From contig CAXSFM010000013.1 of NCBI GenBank assembly GCA_964236735.1, forward strand, positions 62,001 to 126,000: 64,000 nucleotides of DNA. Direction: 5' to 3'. The stretch comes from JAIVJG01 sp964236735 (GTDB taxonomy: Bacteria > Acidobacteriota > Blastocatellia > Pyrinomonadales > Pyrinomonadaceae). Every line of letters starts with the position of its first letter. The stretch's first letter is position 1. The position numbers were made by a program, and so were the translations under genes. The notes under the pieces were generated by a model that worked only from the letters and a program-made list of their open reading frames with translations, made no database searches and had not been told where the DNA came from. This document shows positions 1-7,509 of this stretch, piece after piece.

Positions 1-994
1 CTTGAACGTAATCAATTTCTTCGCCGACGGTCTGGCGAAACTCTTCGAGCATCCCGACCCAATCGGCGTTTTCCATCGCGGCGGGAAAGCGCGCGACAAA
101 GCGCACGATGCGTTGCAGGACGGAGATGTCGAAGCCGAGCGTCTCGCGCAAACGGGGGCGCTGAACTTTGACGGCGACTTCCTGCCCCGTGTGCAGGCGC
201 GCGCGATAAACCTGCCCGAGCGAAGCAGCGGCTATCGGCTCCGCGTCAATCTCCGCGTAGGCAACTTGTAACGTGCGACCGAGTTCCTGTTCGATGCGCG
301 CGTAAGCATCCGTCGTCGGGAAGGGCGGAACCTGATCCTGCAAGGTGGACAATTCTTTGACGTAAGCGAGCGGCAAAAGGTCTGCGCGCGTGCCGAGCGA
401 CTGCCCGATCTTGATGAACGTCGGCCCCAGACCGATGAGATTGTCTTTCAGCCAGACGGCCTGTTTTTCTAAGCGCGTTTCTTTGCTTTGCGTGCCTTCG
501 CCACCGCGAAAGACGGCGAAGCGCGTGAGTTTGATAAGACGGTCGAGCGCGCGCCGGTCAACGTCGCGCGACCACTCTTGAAAGAGCGCGACACTTCCAC
601 GCGCGCGCGCCTCTTCGCGTTTGCGCTCCGCCATCCGCCGCGTGAATTTGGCGCGCACATCGTAGTCGTTGAGAAAAAGATAGAGCGCCATCGTGCCGAG
701 CACGCGCACGATCTCAAACATCCTCAGCCAACCGCGCAGCCCGCGCGCCTCGAACGCGCCGAACTCGTCCGCGCGTTCCGGCTCGATCTCATTTGAAGCA
801 GTCAACTGTCGCGACGCCGGCACAGGAACGCGCGCAGCGACATTCCGCGCTTTGCCCCCATTCGCATGTTCAGTCTTCACCAACGCCAGCGCGGTTTTCG
901 ATTTACCGTTTTGAACGCTGCCCGCGCGGCTATTCAACGGGTGCGCCGCACCGCTTAAAATTTCCTGCTCAACCTCTATTTGTTCAGTAGCCAT
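1..994 (-). CDS. ABC1/UbiB-family atypical kinase (3' end outside window)
   Basis: Reading the minus strand from the ATG at 994 gives 331 residues with no stop before the left edge, so the C-terminal part is missing. The KxGQ motif typical of the ABC1/AarF/UbiB family is seen as FIKIGQSLGTRADLLP near residue 195. It is followed by the alanine-rich loop and nucleotide-binding lysine (IAAASLGQVYRA, then VAVKVQRP, Lys near 276). About 95 low-complexity residues precede a possible membrane-associated helix. Family members are atypical kinases/ATPases, classically supporting ubiquinone or other isoprenoid lipid metabolism at the membrane; the exact substrate here is unknown. It lies downstream of ribF, separated by a repeat hairpin. 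Family assignment is strong, the specific role is not. Confidence 0.9.
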   Translation of the reverse strand, partial: MATEQIEVEQEILSGAAHPLNSRAGSVQNGKSKTALALVKTEHANGGKARNVAARVPVPASRQLTASNEIEPERADEFGAFEARGLRGWLRMFEIVRVLGTMALYLFLNDYDVRAKFTRRMAERKREEARARGSVALFQEWSRDVDRRALDRLIKLTRFAVFRGGEGTQSKETRLEKQAVWLKDNLIGLGPTFIKIGQSLGTRADLLPLAYVKELSTLQDQVPPFPTTDAYARIEQELGRTLQVAYAEIDAEPIAAASLGQVYRARLHTGQEVAVKVQRPRLRETLGFDISVLQRIVRFVARFPAAMENADWVGMLEEFRQTVGEEIDYVQ

Positions 995-1039
995 GACGCT
1001 CAATGAATACCCGAAAAATGTCTCAATCCTGTCTCGCAG

Positions 1040-1104
1040 GGTTCAAGGTTCAAAGTTACATGACAGACTTTGTCTTCCAACTCTGAACCTTAAACTTTGA
1101 ACTT
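1040..1104. repeat. Heptamer-arm palindrome (GTTCAAG type)
   Basis: The left arm (about 1040-1057) has tandem GTTCAAG/GTTCAAA units. The right arm (1081-1104) has the complementary TTGAACT-type units, with a short spacer between. It lies between the ribF stop and the start of the ABC1 gene, both on the minus strand. Confidence 0.75.
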
Positions 1105-1112
1105 ACCGGAAC

Positions 1113-2066
1113 TCAAACAACGACGAGCGAGCGGCGCACGCCTCTTCTGTCGAAAAAATTACACGCGCGCAGCACGTCTCTGTCAATCTGCTTTTTCAAT
1201 TCAGCGATGGACGCGAACCTCTGCTCATCGCGCAGGCGTCGGAGAAAGCGCACGCGCAACACGTCGCCGTATAAATCTCCGCTCCAACCCATAACGTATG
1301 TTTCGACGGATGGTTCAGCCTCATTCTCGAAGGTCGGGCGCACGCCGATGTTGGTCACGCTGCGCCGCCACTCGCCCGCGATTAAGGTCGCCGTCACGTA
1401 CACGCCGCGTCTGGGTATGACGCGATTGCGCGGCTGCACGTTCGCCGTCGGAAAGCCTATCGTGCGCCCGCGCTCCGCACCGCGCACGACGCGCCCCTCG
1501 ACGCCATAAGGTCGCCCCAACATGCGCCGCGCGAGATTAACTCTGCCCTCTGCCAGCAATTCACGAATGCGGCTTGAGCTGATGCGCCCGCCGCGCAGAC
1601 ATACCTCCGGCACTTCATCTGCGTGGAAGCCGAGTCCCCCGCTCACCTTCTTCAATAACTCGATGTTGCCCTCGCGCTGGTATCCGAAGGCGAAGCCGCG
1701 TCCGAGATAGACTTCTTTCGCTTGCAGGCGCTCGTGGACGGCGTCGCGCAAAAACTCTCCGGCGCGGACTTCGGCGAAGTCTCTGGTGAAACGAACGACG
1801 ATGGTCTGCTCGATGCCGAGCGCGCCGAAAGCCTCGATCTTCTGATCAAAAGTTTGCAAAAGCGGCGGGGCTGAAGAAGGATGCAGCACGGCGCGCGGGT
1901 GCGGGTCGAAAGTGATGACCGTCGGAACTGCGCCGAGCGCACGCGCGCGCTCGACCACCGTTCGCATCACGAGTTGATGGCCGAGATGCAAGCCATCAAA
2001 CACGCCGAGCGTGAGCACGGTCGGTCGCGCGATCTCAGCATTATCAGTTCCATGAAAAAGACGCAT
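1113..2066 (-). CDS. ribF: Bifunctional riboflavin kinase / FAD synthetase
   Basis: 317 residues, the normal length for bacterial RibF, which phosphorylates riboflavin to FMN and adenylates FMN to FAD in the cytosol. The N-terminal nucleotidyltransferase half shows LGVFDGLHLGHQLVM near residue 20 (the HxGH nucleotide-binding motif). It continues to the family signature YLGRGFAFGYQREGN near 143. The C-terminal riboflavin-kinase half shows GRTIGFPTANV near 200 and GVYVTATLI, ending with RFLRRLRDEQRFASIAEL. The ATG at 2066 is the natural start. A repeat hairpin lies directly upstream, between this gene and the metallo-hydrolase. No oddities. Confidence 0.96.
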   Translation of the reverse strand: MRLFHGTDNAEIARPTVLTLGVFDGLHLGHQLVMRTVVERARALGAVPTVITFDPHPRAVLHPSSAPPLLQTFDQKIEAFGALGIEQTIVVRFTRDFAEVRAGEFLRDAVHERLQAKEVYLGRGFAFGYQREGNIELLKKVSGGLGFHADEVPEVCLRGGRISSSRIRELLAEGRVNLARRMLGRPYGVEGRVVRGAERGRTIGFPTANVQPRNRVIPRRGVYVTATLIAGEWRRSVTNIGVRPTFENEAEPSVETYVMGWSGDLYGDVLRVRFLRRLRDEQRFASIAELKKQIDRDVLRACNFFDRRGVRRSLVVV

Positions 2067-2074
2067 AAGAAGAA

Positions 2075-2155
2075 AATGATGAATGCGGAATGATGAGTGA
2101 TGAATATTAGGGGCAGGTACTCTTTGCTTTCATTCATCATTCCGCATTCATCATT
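2075..2155. repeat. Heptamer-arm palindrome (TGATGAA type)
   Basis: The left arm (2075-2098) and right arm (2132-2155) are complementary at 23 of 24 positions and separated by 33 nt. The right arm includes the stop codon (2151-2153) of the minus-strand metallo-hydrolase gene, so the repeat begins inside the end of that gene. Confidence 0.85.
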
Positions 2156-2912
2156 GGATTACCATTCCGTCGTAGCCGAACTGGACGCCGTCGGGGAGGA
2201 GCGCGGAGTCGCGCGCGTGTTTGAAGTCGTGCGCGAGGTGCGTGAAAACGGCGCGGCGCGGGCGCAACTCTGCGACGTAGGCGAGCGCGGTTTCGAGATA
2301 GAGATGCGTCGGATGCGGTCGCACGCGCAGGCAATCGAGGACGAGCACGTCGAGGTCGCGCAAGCTGTCGAGCGTCGCCGGTGGAATCTCGCTCAGGTCT
2401 GTGACGTAGGCGAAATCGTTGAAGCGATAGGCGACGACGGGGAGCCTGCCGTGAATCACTTCGAGCGGCTTGACGTGAAAGTCGGGACTGAAGTCGAAGG
2501 AAGCATTCGCGACGACCGTGTGCGCGACGACCTGCGGCAGCCCGCCGCCAAAGTGCGACGGCTCGAAGATGTATTGAAAGATGCGCCGGATGTCTTTCCA
2601 CGCGCGTTCGTTGGCATAGACGCCGAGTGCGCCGTGACGAAAGTTGAGCGGGCGGATGTCGTCGAGGCCGAAGATGTGGTCGGCGTGGCAGTGCGTGATG
2701 AGGACGGCATCGAGATGTTTGATGCCCTGACGCAGCGCTTGCTGGCGAAAGTCCGAAGAGGTGTCAACGAGAACGGTCTGCCCGTCGTGCTCGACGAGCA
2801 CCGAGACGCGCAGGCGTTTGTCACGCGCATCCGTCGAGACGCACGTCTCGCACTCGCAACCGATGGAAGGCACGCCTGTGGAAGTCCCTGTGCCGAGCAG
2901 TGTGAATTTCAT
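2151..2912 (-). CDS. Metallo-beta-lactamase-fold hydrolase (PhnP-like)
   Basis: 253 residues. The di-metal signature is LITHCHADHIFGLDDIRPLN near residue 72 (HxHxDH). A glycine-rich start (LLGTGTSTGVPSIGCECETC) and a Cys pair resemble the PhnP-type phosphodiesterases/lipoate-protein-ligase-associated hydrolases. Further metal ligands fit VIHGRLPVVAYRFNDFAYVTD, with an aspartate late in the fold, and FTHLAHDF near 223. It probably cleaves a small phosphodiester or cyclic nucleotide, but the substrate cannot be read from sequence. The C-terminal end (GYDGMVIQ) runs into a repeat arm that supplies the stop codon. Fold assignment is firm, substrate unknown. Confidence 0.9.
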   Translation of the reverse strand: MKFTLLGTGTSTGVPSIGCECETCVSTDARDKRLRVSVLVEHDGQTVLVDTSSDFRQQALRQGIKHLDAVLITHCHADHIFGLDDIRPLNFRHGALGVYANERAWKDIRRIFQYIFEPSHFGGGLPQVVAHTVVANASFDFSPDFHVKPLEVIHGRLPVVAYRFNDFAYVTDLSEIPPATLDSLRDLDVLVLDCLRVRPHPTHLYLETALAYVAELRPRRAVFTHLAHDFKHARDSALLPDGVQFGYDGMVIQ

Positions 2913-2919
2913 GTAGAAG

Positions 2920-3046
2920 CGTTCAGCAGTCAGCAGTCAGCAAAACAGATTCTTGTCCTTACATAAGCGTTGAACTTTGCAAGATTGTTCAAGCGAGAGC
3001 GGTGCAAAGTCGAAAGCTGATTGCTGAACGCTGACTGCTGATCGCT
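2920..3046. repeat. Heptamer-arm palindrome (CAGTCAG type)
   Basis: The left arm (2920-2943) has CAGCAGT units; the right arm (3015-3046) has the complementary ACTGCTG units. The spacer is about 70 nt. It lies between the start of the metallo-hydrolase gene and the end of the DUF1844 gene. Confidence 0.8.
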
Positions 3047-3049
3047 CTT

Positions 3050-3655
3050 TCATCTTCCGCCCGTGATGTCGCTGCCGGAGAAGCCGCGCGGGCCGCCGCC
3101 GCCGGCGCGTGGCGCGCTCGTCAGCGAGACGTACTGCATACGCAGTTGCGAGAGAATCATCTCGAAGACTTGCTGCTCTTCCGCATTGAGATTGCCGCGC
3201 GTTTTATGTTGGAGCGTGCCGAGCATGTCTATGCACTGCTTGGCGAGCGGCGGGTTGACTTCGCGCCCCCCACCCGCGCCCGGATGATTGACGAGGCCGA
3301 GCGCATCCGCCGCGAACGACGCGATGAATTCGACGATCATCAGAAATTCCTGCGAGTCGCTTTCATCAACGGGCGACGCGCCGATAATTTGTTCGCCGTC
3401 GTCGAAGCGATGCGCGGCGGGCGTTGCTGTCGTGCCGGTTTGCTCCGCCATTGGCGATGCAGCGGCGGTCGCGCCTGCGCTCTCGCGCACAACATTTTCT
3501 GCATCCGGCGCAACTGCGTCGAGGTTGATGCCTGCGGATGAGTCCGGCTCTTGTTTCGCCGCCGGCTCTTCTTCGCGCTCGACATCGCGCGGCGTGCCGT
3601 CGGTGTTGAAGAGGCGTCGGTCTCTGACTTTGAAGTTGGATTTTTCTTCGCTCAT
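3050..3655 (-). CDS. DUF1844 domain protein
   Basis: 201 residues from the ATG at 3655 (MSEEKSNFKVRDRRLF). The reading frame extends 47 codons further upstream, but that part is poorly proteobacterial-like low-complexity sequence, while GAAGGG precedes this ATG. The N-terminal half is acidic and alanine-rich and probably disordered. The C-terminal part (about 105-190) is the DUF1844 region, recognisable by SQEFLMIVEFIASFAADALG, then a conserved LAKQCIDMLGTLQHKTRG and EEQQVFEMILSQLRMQYVSL. The function of DUF1844 is unknown; proteins of this type are common in Acidobacteriota. It is divergent from mazG across a 232-bp intergenic region. Confidence 0.85.
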   Translation of the reverse strand: MSEEKSNFKVRDRRLFNTDGTPRDVEREEEPAAKQEPDSSAGINLDAVAPDAENVVRESAGATAAASPMAEQTGTTATPAAHRFDDGEQIIGASPVDESDSQEFLMIVEFIASFAADALGLVNHPGAGGGREVNPPLAKQCIDMLGTLQHKTRGNLNAEEQQVFEMILSQLRMQYVSLTSAPRAGGGGPRGFSGSDITGGR

Positions 3656-3887
3656 GTTGATACTCAAACGCCCTTCACTCGTGCGAAGAGCGGGGCGTGT
3701 TTTGCAGTTAAGGTGAAAGTTTTCTTGCCCGTGAATGTTAACATCTCGCTCTTGGCCGTCGCAAGAAGGCCGCTTTGATGGCGTCGTCCGTCTCATTCAT
3801 CGTGCTTGATAAATCGTCTCTTCGTTGCGCGCGCGGCTTAGGCTCACATACAATCCCGCTCTCATTTATCAGAACAGGAATCAAAAG

Positions 3888-4736
3888 ATGCCCGCTTCAT
3901 TCTCTGATCTCGTCGCGTTGATGTCGCGCCTGCGCTCGTCAGACGGCTGCCCCTGGGATCGCGAACAGACCTATGCCACGCTCGCGCCCATGCTGCTCGA
4001 AGAAGCTTACGAGGCGTTCGAGGCCGTCGAGGAAGCGCGCGCCGGTCGCCCTTCGGAGTTGCGCGACGAGCTCGGCGACATGCTTTTTCAAATCGTCTTT
4101 TACGCGCAGGTCGCCACAGAGCGCGGCGACTTCACGATTGAAGATGTCGTGGACGCGATTCATTCCAAGATGGTGCGCCGCCACCCGCACGTCTTCGGCG
4201 ACGTGCAGGTGCGCGACAACGATGAACTGCTCCGCAACTGGGAGGCGATGAAGGCGGAAGAGAAACGCGCGGCGGGTAAGGTTGCAGGGACGGGCGAAGC
4301 CGTGTCGTTGTTGGCGGGCGTCTCGACGAAAGTTCCTGCTCTGATGGAAGCGCATCAACTCGCGACGAAAGCGGCGCGAGTTGGCTTCGACTGGCAGCGT
4401 CTCGAAGACATCTTCGATAAGCTCCAAGAAGAGATCGGAGAATTGCGCGATGCGATTAAAGAGCGTAGCGAGGCGAGCGCAAGCGACGCTGATAACGAAA
4501 TGAACGACGCGCATGTGCGCGAGGAAATTGGCGACGTGCTGTTTGCCGCGACAAACATCGCGCGCCACATGAAAATCGAGCCGGAAGCCGCGTTGAAATT
4601 ATCCAACCGAAAATTTCGTCGCCGTTTTCAATACATCGAGCGCGGATTAGAAACGCGCGGGCGGGCGATTGAGCACGCTACGCTCGACGAGATGGAAGAG
4701 CTGTGGCAGGAAGCAAAGAAAAACAGTGACGAGTGA
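3888..4736 (+). CDS. mazG: Nucleoside triphosphate pyrophosphohydrolase MazG
   Basis: 282 residues from the ATG at 3888, preceded by AGGAA. The frame is open for 21 codons upstream, but MPASFSDLVALMSRLRSSDG is the usual MazG N-terminus. It carries the typical CPWDREQT motif (near 23), EExYEAxEA metal-binding helix (LLEEAYEAFEAVEEA) and DELGDMLFQIVFYA. A second MazG half has VGFDW, EEIGELRDAI and EEIGDVLFAATNIARH. It hydrolyses (d)NTPs to monophosphates and PPi, cleaning nucleotide pools or modulating ppGpp. The last codons (NSDE, stop at 4734-4736) lie inside a GTGATGA-type repeat arm. Confidence 0.95.
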   Translation: MPASFSDLVALMSRLRSSDGCPWDREQTYATLAPMLLEEAYEAFEAVEEARAGRPSELRDELGDMLFQIVFYAQVATERGDFTIEDVVDAIHSKMVRRHPHVFGDVQVRDNDELLRNWEAMKAEEKRAAGKVAGTGEAVSLLAGVSTKVPALMEAHQLATKAARVGFDWQRLEDIFDKLQEEIGELRDAIKERSEASASDADNEMNDAHVREEIGDVLFAATNIARHMKIEPEAALKLSNRKFRRRFQYIERGLETRGRAIEHATLDEMEELWQEAKKNSDE

Positions 4737-4762
4737 TAAGTGATGAGTGATGAGCAAGTGAG
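4722..4762. repeat. Single heptamer-repeat arm (GTGATGA type)
   Basis: Tandem GTGACGA/GTGATAA/GTGATGA units span the mazG stop codon. I see no complementary second arm nearby, so this looks like a half element. Confidence 0.7.
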
Positions 4763-4805
4763 AGTTTTAATCTTGTTACCCGTTGCTGCCTATGGAGGTT
4801 TTTGG

Positions 4806-5021
4806 ATGGAAAAAACTGAGTCCGTCAACGAGCCGGAAGATTCTTCGAGTGAAATTCTTTGCGCGGCGTGTCATGCGAAAGTCGGGAAGGCTAAATTCTG
4901 CCCGGAGTGCGCGACGCCAATTGCGCCGCCGCGTTTGTTGTGCGGAGGCTGCGGCCATCAGCCCGACGGCGCGCCGAAGTTTTGCCCGGAGTGCGGCGGG
5001 GAAATGCCTGTTCCTGTCTGA
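4806..5021 (+). CDS. Small double zinc-ribbon protein
   Basis: 71 residues from the ATG at 4806, which has a clear GGAGG at 4794-4798; an earlier in-frame ATG (4740) lies within repeat sequence and lacks a site. After about 17 acidic residues there are two CxxC pairs forming one ribbon (CAACHAKVGKAKFCPEC) and two more (CGGCGHQPDGAPKFCPECGG). This is a typical zinc-ribbon hairpin arrangement with no other domain. Such proteins often act as small nucleic-acid- or protein-binding adaptors, but nothing here shows a partner. It follows mazG by 69 nt and could be co-transcribed. Confidence 0.8.
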   Translation: MEKTESVNEPEDSSSEILCAACHAKVGKAKFCPECATPIAPPRLLCGGCGHQPDGAPKFCPECGGEMPVPV

Positions 5022-5057
5022 ATTTAAGACGACAGCGCCTCGCACGTCTTCGTTACT

Positions 5058-5219
5058 GCGGGTTGCAAATGAATGTGACCGGAGATTAACCACAGAGGAC
5101 GCAGAGGAGCACAGAGGAAGAACAGAGGAGACAATCAACCCTCCCTCTTTCCTCCGTGTCTCTCTGAGTCCTCTGTGGTGAAAATTCTTTCTCTCATGTC
5201 GCACTCAATCGCAAACCGC
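5058..5219. repeat. Nested palindromic element E1 (shared terminal repeats, CACAGAGG core)
   Basis: The outer 22-bp inverted repeats (5058-5079 and 5198-5219) match at 17 of 22 positions. Inside them, arms of CACAGAGGA-type repeats (5091-5130 and 5141-5180) face each other. The right end continues into TATAAT. Terminal repeats of the same kind bracket different cores at 5620-5722 and 36127-36284. Confidence 0.75.
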
Positions 5220-5242
5220 TATAATTCGCGTTGGCAATAAAA

Positions 5243-5270
5243 GAAGCCCGCCGGTGAAACGACGGGCTTC
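5243..5270. terminator. Bidirectional intrinsic terminator
   Basis: GAAGCCCGCCG pairs with CGACGGGCTTC around a 6-nt loop. On the minus strand it is followed by TTCTTTTATT, which fits the end of the gene at 5297-5545; the plus side has AAGTTTTG. Confidence 0.8.
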
Positions 5271-5296
5271 AAGTTTTGTCTTTCAATTCGATTGTC

Positions 5297-5545
5297 TCAT
5301 TCCAACTCGGCCATTTCCCTTTCGAGCGCGACGAGCGTGCGCTTGAGCATCTCGCGATGGGCGTGGCTGCTGACGCGCTCTAACTGCTGGAGCGTGCGTG
5401 CCCGCGCCATCTTCAGAGATTCAAGCCGCTCAAGACGCGCGCGAACGACGGGCGACATCTCGAACTCTGATGCGTCGTCTGGCTGGCGCGCGTTCGACTC
5501 TTCCATCTGCGCCTCGACCGCTTTGCTCTCCCACCCTCTCGCCAT
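5297..5545 (-). CDS. Hypothetical small helical protein
   Basis: 82 residues, charged and probably all alpha-helical. Residues about 28-80 look like a coiled coil, with leucine/methionine spacing and many Arg/Glu pairs (RARLERLESLKMARARTL, LKRTLVALEREMAELE). There are no cysteines, signal peptide or membrane segment. I do not recognise the family. It is isolated between an intrinsic terminator on its 3' side and the nested palindrome E2 on its 5' side. Codon usage is like its neighbours, which supports it as a real gene. Confidence 0.6.
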   Translation of the reverse strand: MARGWESKAVEAQMEESNARQPDDASEFEMSPVVRARLERLESLKMARARTLQQLERVSSHAHREMLKRTLVALEREMAELE

Positions 5546-5579
5546 CAGTCAACCTCACCGCTTGCAGACATGTTTAAGA

Positions 5580-5619
5580 AAGCGACTGGCCTACCTCTTC
5601 AAAGACAAGCCAGTCGCTT
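5580..5619 (-). terminator. Intrinsic terminator for the M48 protease gene
   Basis: AAGCGACTGGC (5580-5590) pairs with GCCAGTCGCTT (5609-5619). On the minus strand it is followed by TTTCTTAAAC. It lies downstream of the M48 gene, past element E2. Confidence 0.65.
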
Positions 5620-5722
5620 AGAGCGGATTTCGTTTGAATGTACGGTAGGCTGTCAGCCTGCCGCGCGCACACAGTTGGCGGCAGGCTGACACCCTACCCT
5701 ACATTGATTTGCAAACCGCTCT
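5620..5722. repeat. Nested palindromic element E2 (TGTCAGCCTGCCGC core)
   Basis: The outer inverted repeats (5620-5642 and 5700-5722) match at 17 of 23 positions and resemble those of element E1 (AGAGCGGTTTGC). The inner stem (5643-5664 with 5678-5699) is built on TGTCAGCCTGCCGC and is nearly perfect. It lies just downstream of the M48 protease gene. Confidence 0.8.
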
Positions 5723-5759
5723 AGGTTCAAATTCAAGATGACAAATCCATGCTTCTCTC

Positions 5760-7232
5760 TTAACGAATGTTGAGTTGCAGCGAACGCATGATATTCAGGA
5801 ACGCCTGTTGGTAAGTGGTGAACTCATCATTCGGCGCGACGGCTGCCATGTAGAAAAGATCGCCGCCGCCGAGCGTCGTCGTCACAATCGTCACACGCTC
5901 GTTACGATTGGTAAGCGGCGAGCGACCGACGAGCGTAGTGGTCAGAGCGTTGCGCCCGCCGATGGTTGTGCGCTGAAAGCCGCTCTGCTGGCGCAAGTAG
6001 TTGTTGACCTGCATCAGGTCGCTGACGTATTGCTGCGACGCGCGTTGCAAGTCTGCGTACTGCTCTCGATCCGTGCCGAACATGACGCCGTGCGTGATGC
6101 CGCTCTGCCCGTATGCGCCTTCGGGTGCATACGAGATAGAGTTGTTTTCGCCGCCGCCAAGTTGACGCCAGTTGTCCGGCACTTGCGCGCGGAAGAGGCT
6201 GTTGCTTTCCGTGCGATAGCGCGTCGAAGGATACGCGACGCGCACGTTGCGTCCGTAGGTATCTTGCTGCGTGCCGCTTCCGTCGTTCGGATAGTTGTTG
6301 CCCTGATTGGGATAGTTACCTTGATTCGGATTGCTCTGGCCGCCCTGCGCGATTTCCTGCATAGTGCGCGCGCGCGGATAGCCGCGCAGACGAGCCTGCG
6401 CGTCCGTGAAAGCGCGCGAGTCTTGCCTCGCCGCGTTCGGGTTGACGCGCAGCAACGCCGCTTCCTGATTGATGCGCTCGTAGCGGTTGCCCGGATTCGG
6501 GTGGTCGCTCAACCACTCCGGCCCGTTGCTGCCGCCGCCCTGACTTTCAATTGTCTTGAACATGTTGGCGAGGTCACGCGGGTCGTAACCGGCGCGCGCC
6601 ATAATCTGCGCGCCGAGGATGTCAGCCTGTGATTCATACTTGCGGCTGTATCTCAAAGCGCCCGCGCCGAAACCGATCTGGCTGCCCGCGCTGGCGATAC
6701 TGCCTAACGGGCCGCCGATGACCGCGCCCGCGATTTGTCCGAGCACGGAACCGATTTGATACTTCTGCGTCTCCGTCGCCTGCGCGGTCGAGTGCCTGAG
6801 CGCGACGTGGCTCAACTCGTGCGCCATCACGCCCGCCATCTCGCCTTCGTTGCGCGCGGCTTCGATCATGCCACGATTGACGAACATCGGGCCGCCCGGC
6901 AGCGCGAAGGCGTTGATGTCGCGCGCGTCAACCACATCAAACGAGTAACGAAACTCCGGGTGCTGAAACTCCGGCGGGATGGCCGCGACGAGACGGTTGC
7001 CGACGGAATTGACGTAGCTGTGAATTGACTCATCACGCAGGATAGGCATTTGCTGATAAACCTGTTGCGCGGCCTGCTGGCCGGCCTTCACGTCGTCGCT
7101 CGTGCTGTATTTATTTTTCGGCGCTTCGATGCGCGTCTGTCCGAGCGCAGCGGCGAGTGGCGTCAGTAAAACGGTCAACGCCATGAGCGTCGCAAGCAAG
7201 CGAGTCGAACTGCGATGTTTGATCTTCGTCAT
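5760..7232 (-). CDS. Secreted M48-family zinc metalloprotease
   Basis: 490 residues from the ATG at 7232, preceded by GGTGGAG. A signal peptide is clear (LLATLMALTVLLTPLAAALG). The zinc motif HELSH lies near residue 138 in GVMAHELSHVALRHS. The third ligand fits the glutamate in YESQADILGAQIMARAGYDP, followed by the conserved region ending WLSDHPNPGNRYERI. A low-complexity Asn/Gly/Pro linker (about 300-330) precedes a C-terminal domain of about 150 residues of unknown type. It resembles BepA/LoiP-like periplasmic quality-control proteases, though the C-terminal half is not the TPR domain of BepA. It probably acts on envelope proteins. Confidence 0.92.
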   Translation of the reverse strand: MTKIKHRSSTRLLATLMALTVLLTPLAAALGQTRIEAPKNKYSTSDDVKAGQQAAQQVYQQMPILRDESIHSYVNSVGNRLVAAIPPEFQHPEFRYSFDVVDARDINAFALPGGPMFVNRGMIEAARNEGEMAGVMAHELSHVALRHSTAQATETQKYQIGSVLGQIAGAVIGGPLGSIASAGSQIGFGAGALRYSRKYESQADILGAQIMARAGYDPRDLANMFKTIESQGGGSNGPEWLSDHPNPGNRYERINQEAALLRVNPNAARQDSRAFTDAQARLRGYPRARTMQEIAQGGQSNPNQGNYPNQGNNYPNDGSGTQQDTYGRNVRVAYPSTRYRTESNSLFRAQVPDNWRQLGGGENNSISYAPEGAYGQSGITHGVMFGTDREQYADLQRASQQYVSDLMQVNNYLRQQSGFQRTTIGGRNALTTTLVGRSPLTNRNERVTIVTTTLGGGDLFYMAAVAPNDEFTTYQQAFLNIMRSLQLNIR

Positions 7233-7303
7233 GTTAATTTTCTCCACCTCAAGCGCGCGCCACAAAGAAGACGCGCGTTTCAGACAACTTCATCAAAATT
7301 GAA

Positions 7304-7346
7304 AAGCGACACGGCCTCTACGGATTCAACGGAGGTCGTGTCGCTT
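7304..7346 (-). terminator. Intrinsic terminator after the DUF885 gene
   Basis: AAGCGACACGGCCTC (7304-7318) pairs with GAGGTCGTGTCGCTT (7332-7346), with one G-U pair. On the minus strand it is followed by TTCAATTTT. It lies downstream of the minus-strand gene ending at 7510, just before the M48 gene. Confidence 0.8.
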
Positions 7347-7509
7347 GAATTGCAAAGCTCTTTTCCCTCCGGCCAGTTCGCATAAAACAGCCAACGAAGA
7401 CGCGCGAGCGGGAGAGAGCGTCAAACTTTTTGCCGGTCTGTCAACATCATTTGCGATCCACATTCCGGCAGTCATTGAGATGTCTTTCGGGACATTGAGG
7501 TGGCCTCAA

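Noticed and set aside
2097..2966. Long plus-strand frame opposite the metallo-hydrolase
   Set aside because: It is the mirror of a gene whose motifs are clear on the minus strand; high GC produces such shadows throughout the window.
5715..5740. tRNA T-loop-like GGTTCAAATTC
   Set aside because: No acceptor, D-arm or anticodon stem around it; the sequence belongs to the end of element E2.
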